Source: a bacterium
GTDB taxonomy: Bacteria > Bacillota_I > Bacilli_A > RFN20 > DUOZ01
Assembly: GCA_012838555.1 (NCBI GenBank)
Contig: DUOZ01000019.1
Location: forward strand, 1 to 32,147
Reading direction: 5' to 3'
Length of the DNA stretch: 32,147 bases
The notes under the pieces were generated by a model that saw nothing but the letters and a program-made list of their open reading frames with translations, did no database searches and had not been told where the DNA came from. The translations under genes and the position numbers were made by a program. Shown piece after piece: positions 1 through 9,303 of this stretch (positions are counted from its first letter, which is position 1; every line of letters starts with the position of its first letter).

Positions 1-696
1 ACCAATACCCCATTCAGCACCTGTATACTTACTAATAAAGTTAGAGTAAGTATAGAAGTCGAAGGTTTCTTTTGGATTTTGGATTTTATCTAAATATTCT
101 TGAGCCGTTGAATACTCAGAACTTTCTGGATTAAGTGTTTCTAAAATTTTAGTTATAACATCTGGGAAAAGTTCACGAGCAAGTCTTTCATCAATAACTT
201 GACGTTTATGGAAGACTTTTTCTTCAACACCATTAATATTTAAGATACCTTCTTTAGTAGTAATATGAGAAATAAAGTAAACTACTTCTTCTAGTTCTTT
301 TGGTGAAATATCAAGAACGAGTGCCATTCTTGAAGGTGTTCCCTTTAAATACCAAATGTGAGCGACTGGAGAAGCAAGTTCAATTCTTCCCATTCTTTCA
401 CGACGAACATTTTTGGTTGTTACTTCAACACCACATTTTTCACATATCTTGTTTTTATATCTAATTTTCTTATATTTACCACAAAAACATTCATAGTCCT
501 TAGTTGGACCAAAAATTCTTTCACAGAATAATCCATCTCTTTCAGGTTTTTGTGAACGGTAGTTAATTGTTTCAGGTTTTTTAACTTCACCATAAATTTC
601 TCCTGTATTAGGATTTTTTCTGGTAGACCATTCACGAATTTTTTCTGGGGATGCCAGACCTACCTGCATTGCAGCTAAGCGATTTATATCAAACAT
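1..696 (-). CDS. rpoC: DNA-directed RNA polymerase subunit beta' (N-terminal 232 codons, cut by window edge)
   Basis: This is the largest polymerase subunit. With RpoB it forms the active-site cleft. Only the N-terminal part is present; the gene runs off the left end. Translation from the ATG at 694-696 begins [20 protein letters not shown], the normal RpoC start, with a strong AAGGAGGGG Shine-Dalgarno just upstream. The N-terminal zinc ribbon is intact: C70, C72, C85 and C88 (CFCGK and ICEKCG), followed by [19 protein letters not shown] of the clamp. It lies 16 bases after the rpoB stop, in the same transcription unit. No frameshift is seen. The identity is certain; the missing part cannot be judged. 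Confidence 0.97.
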   Translation of the reverse strand, partial: MFDINRLAAMQVGLASPEKIREWSTRKNPNTGEIYGEVKKPETINYRSQKPERDGLFCERIFGPTKDYECFCGKYKKIRYKNKICEKCGVEVTTKNVRRERMGRIELASPVAHIWYLKGTPSRMALVLDISPKELEEVVYFISHITTKEGILNINGVEEKVFHKRQVIDERLARELFPDVITKILETLNPESSEYSTAQEYLDKIQNPKETFDFYTYSNFISKYTGAEWGIG

Positions 697-712
697 CCTG
701 TCCCCTCCTTAA

Positions 713-3700
713 TTAATCATAACTATCTTCGGAGTCGTCTCCGTAGATATCTGCTTCAGTTGAATAACTTTGTTCTTTGAAGACATCACTTAATTCATCA
801 TCAAGATTTGAATCAAGTTGACCCTTATTCGCCTTATCATTAGATTGACTATCTTTTTCACCAAGCATGTTCTTATAGAAATTGTTAGTTTGATTTAGCT
901 CTTCTTCCATTTCTTCTGAAATATTTATTTGTTCACCATGTTTGTCAATTAACTTAACATCTATAGCTAAAGCCTGAAGTTCTTTTTGTAAAACACTGAA
1001 TGATTCAGGAATACCTGGTTTAGGAATTGGTTGACCTTTAATAACAGCTTCATATGTTTTTTGTCTTCCAATCATATCATCAGATTTTACAGTTAAGATT
1101 TCTTGTAATGTATGAGCTGCTCCATATGCTTCTAGAGCCCAAACTTCCATTTCTCCAAATCTTTGTCCACCATTTTGCGCTTTACCGCCTAATGGCTGTT
1201 GAGTAACTAATGAATAAGGTCCAATCGAACGAGCATGTAATTTGTCATCAACCATGTGAGATAACTTAATCATATACATAATACCAACAGAAACCTTTTC
1301 TTCAAATGGTTGACCTGTTAGACCATCATATAAAGTTATCTTTCCATCTTCACTCATTCCGGCTTCCTTCATAATTTCATCTAGATCTTTTCTCATTACA
1401 CCGTCAAAGACTGGTGAAGCAACATGAATACCAAGTTTCTTAGCTGCCATACCTAAGTGTAATTCTAAGACTTGACCGATGTTCATACGAGAAGGAACAC
1501 CAAGTGGGTTAAGCATAATATCAACTGGAGTACCATCTGGTAAGAATGGCATATCCTCAACTGGTAAAATACGAGAGATAACACCCTTATTACCATGACG
1601 TCCAGCCATCTTATCACCCTCAGAAATCTTACGCTTTTGTGCTACGTAAACGCGCACTGAACGATTTACTCCTGGAGGCAATTCATCTCCTGCTTCTCTT
1701 GAGAATTTCTTAACATCAAGAACAATACCTGCACCACCGTGAGGAATTCTTAATGAGTTGTCTTTACCTTCTTTAGTTTTTTCACCAAAGATAGCCATTA
1801 ACAACTTTTCTTCTGGTGTTGGTTCAGTTTGTCCTTTAGGTGTGATTTTTCCAACTAGGATATCTTTTTCTTTAACTTCAGCACCAGGAACGATAATACC
1901 TTCAGCATCTAAATTTGCTTTAGCATTTTCACTTACACCTGGAATGTCTCTAGTGATTTCTTCAGGTCCTAGTTTTGTATCACGACATTCAATTGAGTAT
2001 TCTTCAATATGAATAGATGTATAGACATCATCTTTAACTAATCTTTCAGACATGATAACAGCATCTTCATAGTTGTAACCATGCCAAGTCATAAATGCAA
2101 CTATAACATTTTGACCTAGAGCTAAATCGCCCTTTTCCATAGCTGGTCCATCTGCGATAATTTCACCAGCTTGAACTTTATCTCCAACTTTTACAATTGG
2201 GTTTTGATTAATACAAGTTCCTTGGTTGGAACGATTGAATTTTTGTAAGTAATAAACACGTCTATCATTATCTAATGTCTTTTCAAATGGCTCGATAATA
2301 ATACGTTTTGAATCAACATATCGAACAATACCATCAACATCACTAATGATAGCAGCACCTGAATCCTTAGCAATAATATTTTCCATACCAGTTCCTACTA
2401 GTGGAGCTTGTGGACGTAATAGCGGGATTGCTTGACGTTGCATGTTTGCACCCATTAAAGCACGTTTAGCATCGTCATTTTCTAAGAATGGGATACAAGC
2501 AGTTGCAACTGAAACAATTTGCTTAGGTGAAACGTCAACATAGTCAACATCTTCACGTTTAGCCATAATGTTATCACCACGGAAACGTGCAACAACTGTT
2601 TCATCTAAGATTTGTTTAGTTTCATCATCAATATTAATGTTTGCTTGTGCAATCACATATTCAGATTCTAGGTCTGCAGAAAGATATTCTGTATCTTCTA
2701 AGACTCGGCAAATGATTTGTCCATTTACTTCTTCTTTTTCAACTTTACGGTATGGAGTTTCAATAAATCCATATTCATTTACACGAGCATAAGTTGCTAA
2801 GTTATTAATTAGACCAATGTTTGGTCCTTCTGGAGTTTCAATCGGACAAATTCGACCATAGTGAGAATGGTGAACGTCACGAACTTCCATTCCAGCTCTT
2901 TCTCTAGTTAAACCACCAGGTCCAAGCGCTGATAAACGACGTTTGTTTGTTAATTCAGCAAGTGGATTTGTTTGGTCCATAAATTGAGAAAGTTGTGAAG
3001 ATGAGAAGAACTCTTTAATCGCTGATGTTAAAGGTTTAATATTTGTTAATTGTTTTGGTGTTAAGTTAGTAGCATCAGCAATAGACATCTTCTCTTTAAT
3101 GCTTCTTTCCATTCTTGATAAACCAATTCTAAATTGATTTTGTAATAATTCACCGACGGTTCTAACACGACGATTACCTAAATGGTCAATATCATCTGTA
3201 TCGCCAAAACCTTCAGTAATATTTAACAAGTAAGAGAAAGCAGCGATAATATCAGGAATAGTTAAATATTTCTTTTCAATTGTTAAGTCTGTTCCAACAA
3301 TATTGGTAATATGATCATCATTATCAATAATGTCTTCTTCGCTTTCAGCAATATAAACTTTAACAATATTAACGGTATTTTCTTCTTCAAGTTCAGTTTT
3401 AATCTCTGGAATAGTATAACGATGAGCACCTTGCTCGAAGAATTCAATTTCTTTTAACTTATTAACAATTTCTTTGTCAATATAAGTTCCTTTTTTATAA
3501 AGAACTACACCATTAACATCGACTAAGTCTTCTGCAATATAGCGTCCTCTTAAACGGTTATAGACACTTAATTTCTTTTTAAATTTAAAACGTCCAGCTT
3601 TTAATAAATCATAACGTTTTGGATCAAAAAGTTTTTGGATAAGTGAGTTCTTAGCACTCTCTTCTGTTGCAGGTTCGCCCGGTCTTAATCTTGAATAGAT

Positions 3701-4411
3701 TTCAACCATAGCTTCTACACTACCCATATTCGTTTTTGTATTTTCAAAAGTCTTAATTAAGTACTTGTTTTTTCCAAATAAATTAATTAAACTATCTAAC
3801 GAAACTAAACCAAGCGCCTTAAAAAGCACTACCGCAGATAGTTTCCTAGTTCTATCAATACTTACATTGATAATATCTTTATTAGGGTCATGTTTAAATT
3901 CTAACCATGTACCACGTGAAGGTATAATATCTCCACTATATTCGATTTTTCCGTTCTTATCTAGGGCTTTCTTAAAATAAGCTCCAGGAGAACGAACTAA
4001 CTGAGAAACAATTACTCTTTCAGCACCATTAATGATGAAAGTTCCACTTTCAGTCATCTTAGGGAAATCACCCATGAAGACTTCACCGTCTGTAATTTCA
4101 CCAGTTGCTTTATTATGTAATCTTAAAACAACTTTTAAAGGTGCAGCATAAGTCAAATCACGATTCTTACATTCATATAAACCATATTTTTCATCTTCAA
4201 AATAATTTGAAACATACTCTAGTTCTAAATCACCAGGACCTTGAATAGGGAAAACATCCTTGAATACTTCATCAATCCCATTTTCTATAAAGTCCTTATA
4301 GGAACTAGTTTGGATTTCTACCAGATGTGGTAGTTCTAATGAACCGCTGACTTTAGAATAATCCCTTCTGATGATTTTGTTTGTTTTAATTTTAGTGTTG
4401 CTATCGCCCAC
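713..4411 (-). CDS. rpoB: DNA-directed RNA polymerase subunit beta
   Basis: The catalytic beta subunit, 1232 aa, near the usual Bacilli/Mollicutes length. The start is GTG at 4409-4411, with GAGGTGAT eight bases upstream. The rifampicin-binding region spans about residues 472-512 ([10 protein letters not shown] through [17 protein letters not shown]). The residue matching E. coli His526 is Asn (N489, codon AAC at 2945-2947), whereas positions matching Asp516 and Ser531 are unchanged. [13 protein letters not shown] and the C-terminal [19 protein letters not shown] block are intact. The C-terminal tail (about 60 residues) is acidic and low in complexity. The gene follows rsmC and precedes rpoC. 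The N489 substitution implies low rifampicin sensitivity by family knowledge; this is inference for this organism. Confidence 0.99.
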   Translation of the reverse strand: MGDSNTKIKTNKIIRRDYSKVSGSLELPHLVEIQTSSYKDFIENGIDEVFKDVFPIQGPGDLELEYVSNYFEDEKYGLYECKNRDLTYAAPLKVVLRLHNKATGEITDGEVFMGDFPKMTESGTFIINGAERVIVSQLVRSPGAYFKKALDKNGKIEYSGDIIPSRGTWLEFKHDPNKDIINVSIDRTRKLSAVVLFKALGLVSLDSLINLFGKNKYLIKTFENTKTNMGSVEAMVEIYSRLRPGEPATEESAKNSLIQKLFDPKRYDLLKAGRFKFKKKLSVYNRLRGRYIAEDLVDVNGVVLYKKGTYIDKEIVNKLKEIEFFEQGAHRYTIPEIKTELEEENTVNIVKVYIAESEEDIIDNDDHITNIVGTDLTIEKKYLTIPDIIAAFSYLLNITEGFGDTDDIDHLGNRRVRTVGELLQNQFRIGLSRMERSIKEKMSIADATNLTPKQLTNIKPLTSAIKEFFSSSQLSQFMDQTNPLAELTNKRRLSALGPGGLTRERAGMEVRDVHHSHYGRICPIETPEGPNIGLINNLATYARVNEYGFIETPYRKVEKEEVNGQIICRVLEDTEYLSADLESEYVIAQANINIDDETKQILDETVVARFRGDNIMAKREDVDYVDVSPKQIVSVATACIPFLENDDAKRALMGANMQRQAIPLLRPQAPLVGTGMENIIAKDSGAAIISDVDGIVRYVDSKRIIIEPFEKTLDNDRRVYYLQKFNRSNQGTCINQNPIVKVGDKVQAGEIIADGPAMEKGDLALGQNVIVAFMTWHGYNYEDAVIMSERLVKDDVYTSIHIEEYSIECRDTKLGPEEITRDIPGVSENAKANLDAEGIIVPGAEVKEKDILVGKITPKGQTEPTPEEKLLMAIFGEKTKEGKDNSLRIPHGGAGIVLDVKKFSREAGDELPPGVNRSVRVYVAQKRKISEGDKMAGRHGNKGVISRILPVEDMPFLPDGTPVDIMLNPLGVPSRMNIGQVLELHLGMAAKKLGIHVASPVFDGVMRKDLDEIMKEAGMSEDGKITLYDGLTGQPFEEKVSVGIMYMIKLSHMVDDKLHARSIGPYSLVTQQPLGGKAQNGGQRFGEMEVWALEAYGAAHTLQEILTVKSDDMIGRQKTYEAVIKGQPIPKPGIPESFSVLQKELQALAIDVKLIDKHGEQINISEEMEEELNQTNNFYKNMLGEKDSQSNDKANKGQLDSNLDDELSDVFKEQSYSTEADIYGDDSEDSYD

Positions 4412-4435
4412 TAGAAATCACCTCGTTATTCATTT

Positions 4436-4463
4436 TGCAAATCTGCCCGACCTGAGATTTGCA
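4436..4463 (-). other. Hairpin in the rsmC-rpoB intergenic region
   Basis: A perfect 9-bp inverted repeat (TGCAAATCT / AGATTTGCA) with a 10-base loop lies just upstream of the rpoB ribosome binding site. No T-run follows on the minus strand, so it does not look like an intrinsic terminator. An RNA processing or stabilising hairpin between the ribosomal-protein and polymerase parts of the operon is the likeliest role (inference). Confidence 0.5.
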
Positions 4464-4519
4464 CATTAGTTGGCATTTTACTATTTTATCAAACTTTACA
4501 CATTTTTACAAGTATATAA

Positions 4520-5116
4520 CTATGCTTTTTGGCATTTAATAATATAATACCCTTTTTTACGTTTAATTATGCTACAGTTAGGATAGATTGTCTCTAACTT
4601 TTTTAATGCACTAGGTGCACCTTGATCTTTTCTTATCACAATCATTAAAACCCCTTGATTATTAAGGTGATCATAAGCTTTTTCAAAAATAGTATACACT
4701 ACTTTTTTACCAGCTCTAATAGGCGGGTTCGTGATAATAAAATCAAATTTGTCATTAATATTAGAAAAGATGTCACTTTGTAACACAGTTGTATTTTTAA
4801 GTGAAAGTCGATTTTTGTTCATTTCTGTTACTTTAACAGCACGGTTATTAATATCAGACATGACAAAATGGGCATGCGGAAAAAAACTTGCTAGTACTAG
4901 TCCGATAACTCCTATACCGCAACCTAAATCAAGTACTTTACCAAACAAACCCATTTTAATAATTTCTTCAATTAATAGTCTTGATCCAAAATCTAATTCA
5001 TTCTTGGAAAATACTCCTGAATTAGAAATAAAGGAAAAGGATCGTTCAAAAATCGTAAATTTAATTTCACGAAAGTCATCTTTTAAGTTAGGATCTTCAA
5101 TGAAATAGTGTGACAT
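4520..5116 (-). CDS. rsmC: RsmC-like class I SAM-dependent rRNA methyltransferase (YbxB family)
   Basis: A 198-aa Rossmann-fold methyltransferase of the RsmC/YbxB family, which methylates guanine N2 in 16S rRNA in characterised members. SAM-binding motif I is VLDLGCGIG at residues 61-69, and the substrate motif NPPIRAGK is at 130-137. The protein is the short single-domain form found in Firmicutes, without the duplicated N-terminal domain of E. coli RsmC. The start ATG has AGAGGTGC upstream. It sits between rplL and rpoB, exactly where ybxB is found in Bacillus. The family assignment is firm; the exact target nucleotide is inferred. Confidence 0.9.
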   Translation of the reverse strand: MSHYFIEDPNLKDDFREIKFTIFERSFSFISNSGVFSKNELDFGSRLLIEEIIKMGLFGKVLDLGCGIGVIGLVLASFFPHAHFVMSDINNRAVKVTEMNKNRLSLKNTTVLQSDIFSNINDKFDFIITNPPIRAGKKVVYTIFEKAYDHLNNQGVLMIVIRKDQGAPSALKKLETIYPNCSIIKRKKGYYIIKCQKA

Positions 5117-5140
5117 TAATGCACCTCTTTTTTAAAGGAC

Positions 5141-5169
5141 AAAAACCTGCCCATTTGTAAAGCAGGTTT
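5141..5169 (-). terminator. Terminator/attenuator after rplL
   Basis: An 8-bp stem (AAACCTGC 5143-5150 with GCAGGTTT 5162-5169) is followed on the minus strand by a short T-run. It lies between rplL and the downstream rsmC-rpoB-rpoC genes, so it probably reduces rather than abolishes read-through. That would set the high ratio of ribosomal protein to polymerase transcripts (inference). Confidence 0.75.
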
Positions 5170-5195
5170 ATTTAGGTTTTAGTTAATAAATTAAA

Positions 5196-5570
5196 TTATT
5201 TAACTTCGACTTCAGCACCAGCTTCAACAAGTTGAGCTTTAATGCTTTCAGCTTCAGATGGTGAAATGTTTTCTTTAATTTTAGCTGGAGTAGCATCAAC
5301 AAGTTTCTTAGCATCCATTAGTCCTAAGCCAGTGATAGCTTGAACTGCTTTGATAACTTTAACTTTGCTTGTACCAACGTTAGTAACGATAACTGAAACT
5401 TCAGCTGGTCCTTCTTGTGCAACTTCTTCAGTAGCTGCTGCTGCAACAACTGTAGGTGCTGCTGCTGTAACTCCAAATTCTTCTTCGATAGCTTTAACTA
5501 AATCATTTAGTTCTAAAATTGTCATTTCTTTTAACGAAGCAATGATTTCTTCATGTGTTAATTTTGCCAT
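5196..5570 (-). CDS. rplL: 50S ribosomal protein L7/L12
   Basis: The 124-aa stalk protein of the large subunit, present in several copies on L10 and needed for recruiting translation GTPases. The order is an N-terminal dimerisation part ([20 protein letters not shown]), an Ala/Val-rich hinge around residues 38-55, and a conserved globular C-terminal domain ([20 protein letters not shown], ending AEVEVK). The ATG follows a good AAGGAGG site 12-13 bases from rplJ's stop. Length and sequence are ordinary. Confidence 0.98.
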   Translation of the reverse strand: MAKLTHEEIIASLKEMTILELNDLVKAIEEEFGVTAAAPTVVAAAATEEVAQEGPAEVSVIVTNVGTSKVKVIKAVQAITGLGLMDAKKLVDATPAKIKENISPSEAESIKAQLVEAGAEVEVK

Positions 5571-5593
5571 TTTAATTTCCTCCTTATAAATAA

Positions 5594-6088
5594 TTATTGA
5601 TTTTCTTTTGCGTCTGCCACAGCTTTAACACCACGTGCGAAGCTTGAGACAGGAGCGTTTAGACAACTTAGTAACATTGAAAGTAAACCTTCTCTACCAG
5701 GTAGAGCTGCAATCTCTTTAACTTCTGCATCAGATAATACTTTACCTTCAACAATACCGCCTTTTAAAACAAGAGCTCTATTTCTTCGAGCGAATTTTGC
5801 TAATACTCTTGGACCGGCGATAGGATCATTCTTGGAAAAGACAACTGCATTAGGACCTACAAGATCCTTATCAAGTTCATCATATCCAAGTGATTCGGCT
5901 GCACGGCTAACCAATGTGTTCTTATAAACCTTCATTAAAGCATCTTCTTTACGAAGTAAACGACGCAACTCTTCAATTGCTGCTACGCTTAAACCACGAT
6001 ATTCAAAGACGACAGTTGATTGGTTCGACTTAATTTCTTCTGAAATTTGGTTAACAACCGCTTGTTTAGCCTTAATTACTTCCTTCAT
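5594..6088 (-). CDS. rplJ: 50S ribosomal protein L10
   Basis: L10 (164 aa) anchors the L7/L12 dimers to 23S rRNA, and in Firmicutes it binds its own leader mRNA. The start is set at the ATG at 6086-6088 (MKEVIKAKQ), because the AAGGAGG site ends 10-11 bases upstream of it. An in-frame ATG three codons earlier sits directly against that site and is too close to use. Family features seen are [20 protein letters not shown] near the N-terminus, the NTL segment, and GPNAVVF. It is cotranscribed with rplL and preceded by an L10 leader with an intrinsic terminator. Confidence 0.97.
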   Translation of the reverse strand: MKEVIKAKQAVVNQISEEIKSNQSTVVFEYRGLSVAAIEELRRLLRKEDALMKVYKNTLVSRAAESLGYDELDKDLVGPNAVVFSKNDPIAGPRVLAKFARRNRALVLKGGIVEGKVLSDAEVKEIAALPGREGLLSMLLSCLNAPVSSFARGVKAVADAKENQ

Positions 6089-6125
6089 CGAGAGCATACC
6101 TCCTTTTGCTTAAATTTATATAGCA

Positions 6126-6250
6126 ATCAATATGCATCAAAAGAAAACCCACGCCAAAGGCGTAGGTTTAGTTAACTTTTAAAAGTTAATCACCTTTCAC
6201 CTCGGCAACCTTATTAAGTTATTCACCGTTGCTGTCTTTGGCATATTGAT
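6126..6250 (-). promoter_or_regulatory. L10 leader (autoregulatory rplJ-rplL 5' region)
   Basis: The 5' region of rplJ-rplL contains a perfect 10-bp long-range pairing (GCATATTGAT at 6241-6250 with ATCAATATGC at 6126-6135). It encloses a near-palindrome around 6171-6190 (TTAACTTTTAAAAGTTAA) and an intrinsic terminator at 6144-6170. The upstream half contains GCAACGGTGAATAAC and GGTTGCCGAGGTG (as read on the minus strand), so it can fold further. Position and layout fit the known L10 leader class, in which L10(L12)4 binding promotes termination. No covariance model was run. Confidence 0.75.
6144..6170 (-). terminator. Intrinsic terminator inside the L10 leader
   Basis: A GC-rich 9-bp stem with one G-U pair (ACCTACGCC / GGCGTGGGT on the minus strand), a TTT loop and a TTTTCTTTT tail precede the rplJ ribosome binding site by about 40 bases. 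It is the strongest terminator in the ribosomal block and would be the switch of the L10 leader. Confidence 0.85.
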
Positions 6251-6265
6251 GACTAGGAATATTAA

Positions 6266-6943
6266 TTAAATACTGATTTTGATTGATGGCCCCATTGTTG
6301 ATGAGATAACAACATTCTTGACATAGGTACCTTTAACTGCTGCTGGACGTAAACTTACGATACGTTCACAAATTGCTTTGATGTTTTCAACTAGTTTTTC
6401 ATTCTCAAATGAGATTTTACCAGCTAGCACATGTAGGTTACCCTCTTTGTCAGCACGGTATTCAACTTTACCAGCTTTGATTTCTTTAATTGCTTTTGCA
6501 ATATCAGTTGTTACAGTTCCAGTTTTAGGGTTAGGCATTAAACCTTTTGGACCTAATAAGCGACCTAGTTTACCTAGTTCACTCATCATATCTGGAGTAG
6601 CAACAATTACATCATAACCAAACCAGTTTTCATTCTTGATTTTATCAAGAATTTCTTTACCGCCAACAAATTCAGCACCTGCTTCTTTAGCCTCATCAAC
6701 TTTAGAAGTAACTGCTAATACTGTAACATTTTTACCAGTTCCATTTGGAAGTGATAATGCACCACGAATTTGTTGGTCAGCTTGACGTGTATCAATATTT
6801 AAGTTGAATGATACATCAACTGAAGCATCAAACTTTGCAGGATTAGTCTTTTTAACTAATTCAACCGCTTCTTCAATTGTGTATAGTTTATTTTTGTCGA
6901 TCAATTTAGCGACTTCGTTATACTTTTTTCCTCTTTTAGCCAT
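6266..6943 (-). CDS. rplA: 50S ribosomal protein L1
   Basis: L1 (225 aa) forms the mobile stalk at the E site and binds helices 76-77 of 23S rRNA. In many bacteria it also binds a look-alike in its own mRNA. The sequence is full length, from [15 protein letters not shown] to the conserved [18 protein letters not shown]. It contains the signature [10 protein letters not shown] and [11 protein letters not shown]. The ATG is preceded by AAGGAGG. It follows rplK by 73 bases, and that gap carries a candidate L1-binding element (see 6960-6990). No irregularity is seen. Confidence 0.98.
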   Translation of the reverse strand: MAKRGKKYNEVAKLIDKNKLYTIEEAVELVKKTNPAKFDASVDVSFNLNIDTRQADQQIRGALSLPNGTGKNVTVLAVTSKVDEAKEAGAEFVGGKEILDKIKNENWFGYDVIVATPDMMSELGKLGRLLGPKGLMPNPKTGTVTTDIAKAIKEIKAGKVEYRADKEGNLHVLAGKISFENEKLVENIKAICERIVSLRPAAVKGTYVKNVVISSTMGPSIKISI

Positions 6944-6959
6944 TTATTTAATCCTCCTT

Positions 6960-6990
6960 GTGGTAATTGCGGAATAATTCCTCCCACTCT
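6960..6990 (-). promoter_or_regulatory. Candidate L1-binding site (23S rRNA mimic) before rplA
   Basis: The minus strand reads AGTGGGAGGAAT, then about 14 bases, then TTACCACAAGGAGG. GTGG pairs with CCAC, and the GGGAGG and TACCAC segments copy the two strands of the L1 site in 23S rRNA (E. coli GGTGGGAGGCTT and ATACCACCC). It directly abuts the rplA Shine-Dalgarno, so L1 binding would block rplA translation. A second copy lies at 7481-7512. Confidence 0.7.
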
Positions 6991-7016
6991 CTTGGGAATA
7001 AGTTTCTTTTTACAAA

Positions 7017-7448
7017 TTAATTCTTTTCCGGCATTCCTTCAACGACGATACCCATATTACGAGCAGTACCTTCGATGATTCGCATTGCCGCTTCTACATC
7101 GTTAGCATTTAAGTCAGGTAATTTATATTCAGCTATTTTTCTAACTTCATCAGCTGAGATAGTAGCAACCTTACTTGTTAAAGGGTTACCTGAGCCTTTT
7201 TCAATTTTAGCTGCTTTTTTTAGTAATACTGCTGCCGGAGTAGTTTTAACAACAAAACTAAATGATTTGTCTTCATAAGCAGTAATAATTACCGGTACGA
7301 TTGAACCTGGTTCTAAACTTCTAGTCTTATCATTAAATTCTTGACAAAACTTAGGCATGTTAATACCAGCACTTGCTAGGGCTGAACCTGGTTTAGCACC
7401 ACCAGCAGGTAATTGAAGTTTAACGACTTTTGCGATTCTCTTACTCAC
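7017..7448 (-). CDS. rplK: 50S ribosomal protein L11
   Basis: L11 (143 aa) is at the base of the GTPase-associated stalk and contacts factor-bound ribosomes. The start is set at GTG 7446-7448 ([17 protein letters not shown]), eight bases after AGGAGG; the longer reading overlaps that site. The N-terminal domain has [20 protein letters not shown] instead of the usual bacterial ATPAPPVGPALGQ.GVNI. This form resembles Mycoplasma L11 and is a lineage marker. The C-terminal RNA-binding part ([23 protein letters not shown]) is standard. It is first gene of the rplK-rplA unit, with its own promoter. Confidence 0.97.
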   Translation of the reverse strand: MSKRIAKVVKLQLPAGGAKPGSALASAGINMPKFCQEFNDKTRSLEPGSIVPVIITAYEDKSFSFVVKTTPAAVLLKKAAKIEKGSGNPLTSKVATISADEVRKIAEYKLPDLNANDVEAAMRIIEGTARNMGIVVEGMPEKN

Positions 7449-7480
7449 GCGACACACCTCCTGATTAATCTTGTCCGTGT

Positions 7481-7512
7481 TGTGGTAAAACAGATTTACA
7501 TCCTCCCACTAA
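7481..7512 (-). promoter_or_regulatory. Candidate L1-binding site (23S rRNA mimic) before rplK
   Basis: The minus strand reads TTAGTGGGAGGATGTAAATC, then TGTTTTACCACAACACGG. As at the rplA site, GTGG pairs with CCAC, and GTGGGAGG and TTACCACA match the L1 recognition strands of 23S rRNA helices 76-77. It sits in the rplK 5' untranslated region, upstream of the AGGAGG site. Autoregulation of the L11 operon by L1 is established in other bacteria; here it is read from motif similarity. Confidence 0.75.
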
Positions 7513-7541
7513 CGCAAAAAACACAAAATACGTGCTTTATC

Positions 7542-7570
7542 ATTTTACACACATTCTTACAATTTAGCAA
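7542..7570 (-). promoter_or_regulatory. rplK promoter
   Basis: On the minus strand the -35 is TTGCTA (7565-7570), the spacer is 17 bases, and the -10 is TAAAAT (7542-7547). It gives a leader of about 85 bases containing the L1-like element. It lies just downstream of the nusG terminator, so the rplK operon is separately transcribed. Confidence 0.65.
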
Positions 7571-7591
7571 GAACTTTTATCTAAAATGATA

Positions 7592-7627
7592 AAAAAACAA
7601 CAAAGTCTTATCAAATGACAAGACTTT
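7592..7627 (-). terminator. Terminator after nusG
   Basis: Stem AAAGTCTT (7602-7609) with AAGACTTT (7620-7627), then TTGTTGTTTTTTT on the minus strand. It separates rpmG-secE-nusG from the rplK promoter. Confidence 0.85.
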
Positions 7628-7635
7628 TTACCATT

Positions 7636-8187
7636 TTATTCTTTTTCTACATCAGCAAAGTCGACTTCGATTGAAGTTGGACGACCAAAGAAAGTAATTT
7701 GAACACTAACTGTTCCTTTTTCAATATCGACACCTTCAATTTCGCCTACACTACCAACAAATGGACCTTTTAAGACTTTTACTCTTGTTCCAATTACATA
7801 TTCTTTATACATTTCTGGATTAATGATACCGACTTTCTTCAACACTGGTTCAATTTGCTCTTTAGGTACAGGGAACGGTTTAGTACCCTTACCACTTGAT
7901 CCAACGAATCCGGTAACACCTGGGGTGTTACGAATAACGAACCAAGCTTCATCAGTCATGTACATTTCAACGAATACATAACCTGGATAAAGATTCTTTG
8001 TTTTTGTTTTTCCTGTAGGAACACCATCTTTTAATACGGGTTCTTCTTCTTCAGCGACGATAACACGGAAGATGTAATCTTCCATATTCATACTTTCGAT
8101 ACGTCTTAATAGATTTTGTTTAACTTTATTTTCATGTCCTGAATATGTATTAACTACATACCATTGTTTTTCGCCTAATTGTTCCAT
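7636..8187 (-). CDS. nusG: Transcription termination/antitermination protein NusG
   Basis: NusG (183 aa) binds the RNA polymerase clamp and couples elongation to pausing, termination and translation. The N-terminal NGN domain starts EKQWYVVNTYSGHENKVKQNL. The KOW domain is near residues 130-165 (RVKVLKGPFVGSVGEIEGVD). NLYPGYVFVEMYMTDEAWFVIRNTPGVTGFVG is the usual core. The ATG follows AGGAGA. It is 10 bases after secE and ends the unit at a clear terminator. Confidence 0.97.
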   Translation of the reverse strand: MEQLGEKQWYVVNTYSGHENKVKQNLLRRIESMNMEDYIFRVIVAEEEEPVLKDGVPTGKTKTKNLYPGYVFVEMYMTDEAWFVIRNTPGVTGFVGSSGKGTKPFPVPKEQIEPVLKKVGIINPEMYKEYVIGTRVKVLKGPFVGSVGEIEGVDIEKGTVSVQITFFGRPTSIEVDFADVEKE

Positions 8188-8197
8188 CTATATTCTC

Positions 8198-8404
8198 CTA
8201 GAAAATACCAACAGATTTTAACAATTCAACAACAACGACATTAATGACATAAAGATAAACACCCCAGAAAATTACAAAGAAGATAACAATTGAAATATAG
8301 TTAGCCAAAACTTTTCCCTTTGGCCATCTAACTCTTCTTAATTCTCTAACGGCTCCTACAAAATAACGTTTAATACTTCTGAAAATCTTTTTTAATGCAT
8401 CCAT
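8198..8404 (-). CDS. secE: Preprotein translocase subunit SecE
   Basis: A 68-aa single-span SecE that stabilises SecY in the SecYEG channel. The start is the ATG at 8402-8404 (MDALKKIFRSIKRYFV), with AAGGAG upstream. A longer reading would run into the end of rpmG. It shows the family pattern: an amphipathic cytoplasmic helix with RELRRVRWPKGKV, then one membrane helix (about residues 36-58). Its place between rpmG and nusG is the classic one. Confidence 0.95.
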   Translation of the reverse strand: MDALKKIFRSIKRYFVGAVRELRRVRWPKGKVLANYISIVIFFVIFWGVYLYVINVVVVELLKSVGIF

Positions 8405-8417
8405 ATTATATCGCTCC

Positions 8418-8567
8418 TTATTTACTCTCTTTATGTAATGTGTGTTCATTACATTTTTTGCAATACTTAACGATCTCGAAGCGCTCGCTTACACCGAATT
8501 TTTGTTTGGTGGTAGAGTAGTTACGCGATAAGCATTTAGAACAAACCAAAGTAATTTTCTTGCGCAT
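8418..8567 (-). CDS. rpmG: 50S ribosomal protein L33, zinc-binding form
   Basis: A 49-aa protein encoded from ATG 8565-8567: [18 protein letters not shown]... ending EHTLHKESK. Four cysteines form a zinc ribbon: C9 and C12 (VCSKC), C36 and C39 (YCKKC). The position directly before secE-nusG is that of rpmGB in Bacillus. AGGTGG lies upstream of the start. It is the first gene of the rpmG-secE-nusG unit. Confidence 0.95.
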   Translation of the reverse strand: MRKKITLVCSKCLSRNYSTTKQKFGVSERFEIVKYCKKCNEHTLHKESK

Positions 8568-8591
8568 TATTAAACCACCTCACGCGTTATA

Positions 8592-8621
8592 ACTTTATCA
8601 TAACAAGTTAATGCAAGTCAA
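8592..8621 (-). promoter_or_regulatory. Candidate rpmG-secE-nusG promoter
   Basis: On the minus strand TTGACT (8616-8621) and TAAAGT (8592-8597) are 18 bases apart. An overlapping alternative, TTGCAT and TTATAA, also has an 18-base spacer. Either gives a short leader before rpmG. Confidence 0.5.
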
Positions 8622-8669
8622 GAATTTAATCATATGTTCATTTATATTCTATACCATTTTTTTAACATA

Positions 8670-9290
8670 TTAACTATTAATATATTTATTTAGCCTTTTT
8701 CTTCCCCGTCTAACTACATTATCTGCTGCTTTTGGTGTCAACTCTAGGATCTCACCTATTTCTTGAGCACTATAACCAGCCATTTTTAAGCTAACAGCAA
8801 CTTTTTCTTTTTTTGATAATATTTTTTCATCCTCTGATTCCATAATATCAATTACTTCTTGTAATAAGTATCCATATTTGGGATTACTTAACATAATATT
8901 TGTTTCAAGTCTATCCACTATTGTTTCATTATTGTCCTCATATAAAGGCATATCTAATGAAACATCATTTAATGCATATAATAACCCATTTCTTCTTCCA
9001 GCTCTTATATGAGAATATATCTGTCTTTTTACACAAAGTTTAGCAAAACTATAAAAGATGCCATATTCTTCCCAATAAGCATCAATGGCATCAAAAAAAG
9101 CCATCCAACACAGTTGTAACACATCATCAAAATCATACATATATGTAGGAAAGCCTTTAAAGCATTCTCTCATCCAAACTTTGATATGAGGTAAATAACG
9201 TTTCATTAATAATTCTCGAGCAAGTTCATCTTTCATTCGATATTGATAAATAAGTTCATCATCTGATACATCAAATTCTTTAAAAGACAC
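8670..9290 (-). CDS. sigH: SigH-like RNA polymerase sigma factor
   Basis: A 206-aa sigma-70 family protein related to Bacillus SigH (sigma-30), a non-essential factor governing early-stationary and competence/sporulation genes in Bacillus. Region 2 covers about residues 20-100 (DFDDVLQLCWMAFFDAIDAY, core binding and -10 recognition). The linker has the SigH-like ALNDVSLDMPLYED, and region 4 is at about 150-204 (MAGYSAQEIGEILELTPKAADNVVRRGRKRL). The start is GTG at 9288-9290 after AAGGA. It lies 13 bases after rlmB and before rpmG, as in Bacillus. Which promoters it serves here is unknown; the tad operon in this window is one possibility. Confidence 0.88.
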   Translation of the reverse strand: MSFKEFDVSDDELIYQYRMKDELARELLMKRYLPHIKVWMRECFKGFPTYMYDFDDVLQLCWMAFFDAIDAYWEEYGIFYSFAKLCVKRQIYSHIRAGRRNGLLYALNDVSLDMPLYEDNNETIVDRLETNIMLSNPKYGYLLQEVIDIMESEDEKILSKKEKVAVSLKMAGYSAQEIGEILELTPKAADNVVRRGRKRLNKYINS

Positions 9291-9303
9291 ACAATCCTTC
9301 CTT

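Noticed and set aside
420-635. A minus-strand frame inside the rpoC 5' part
   Set aside because: It is an out-of-frame shadow; rpoC read from 696 in its own frame gives the conserved zinc ribbon and clamp sequence.
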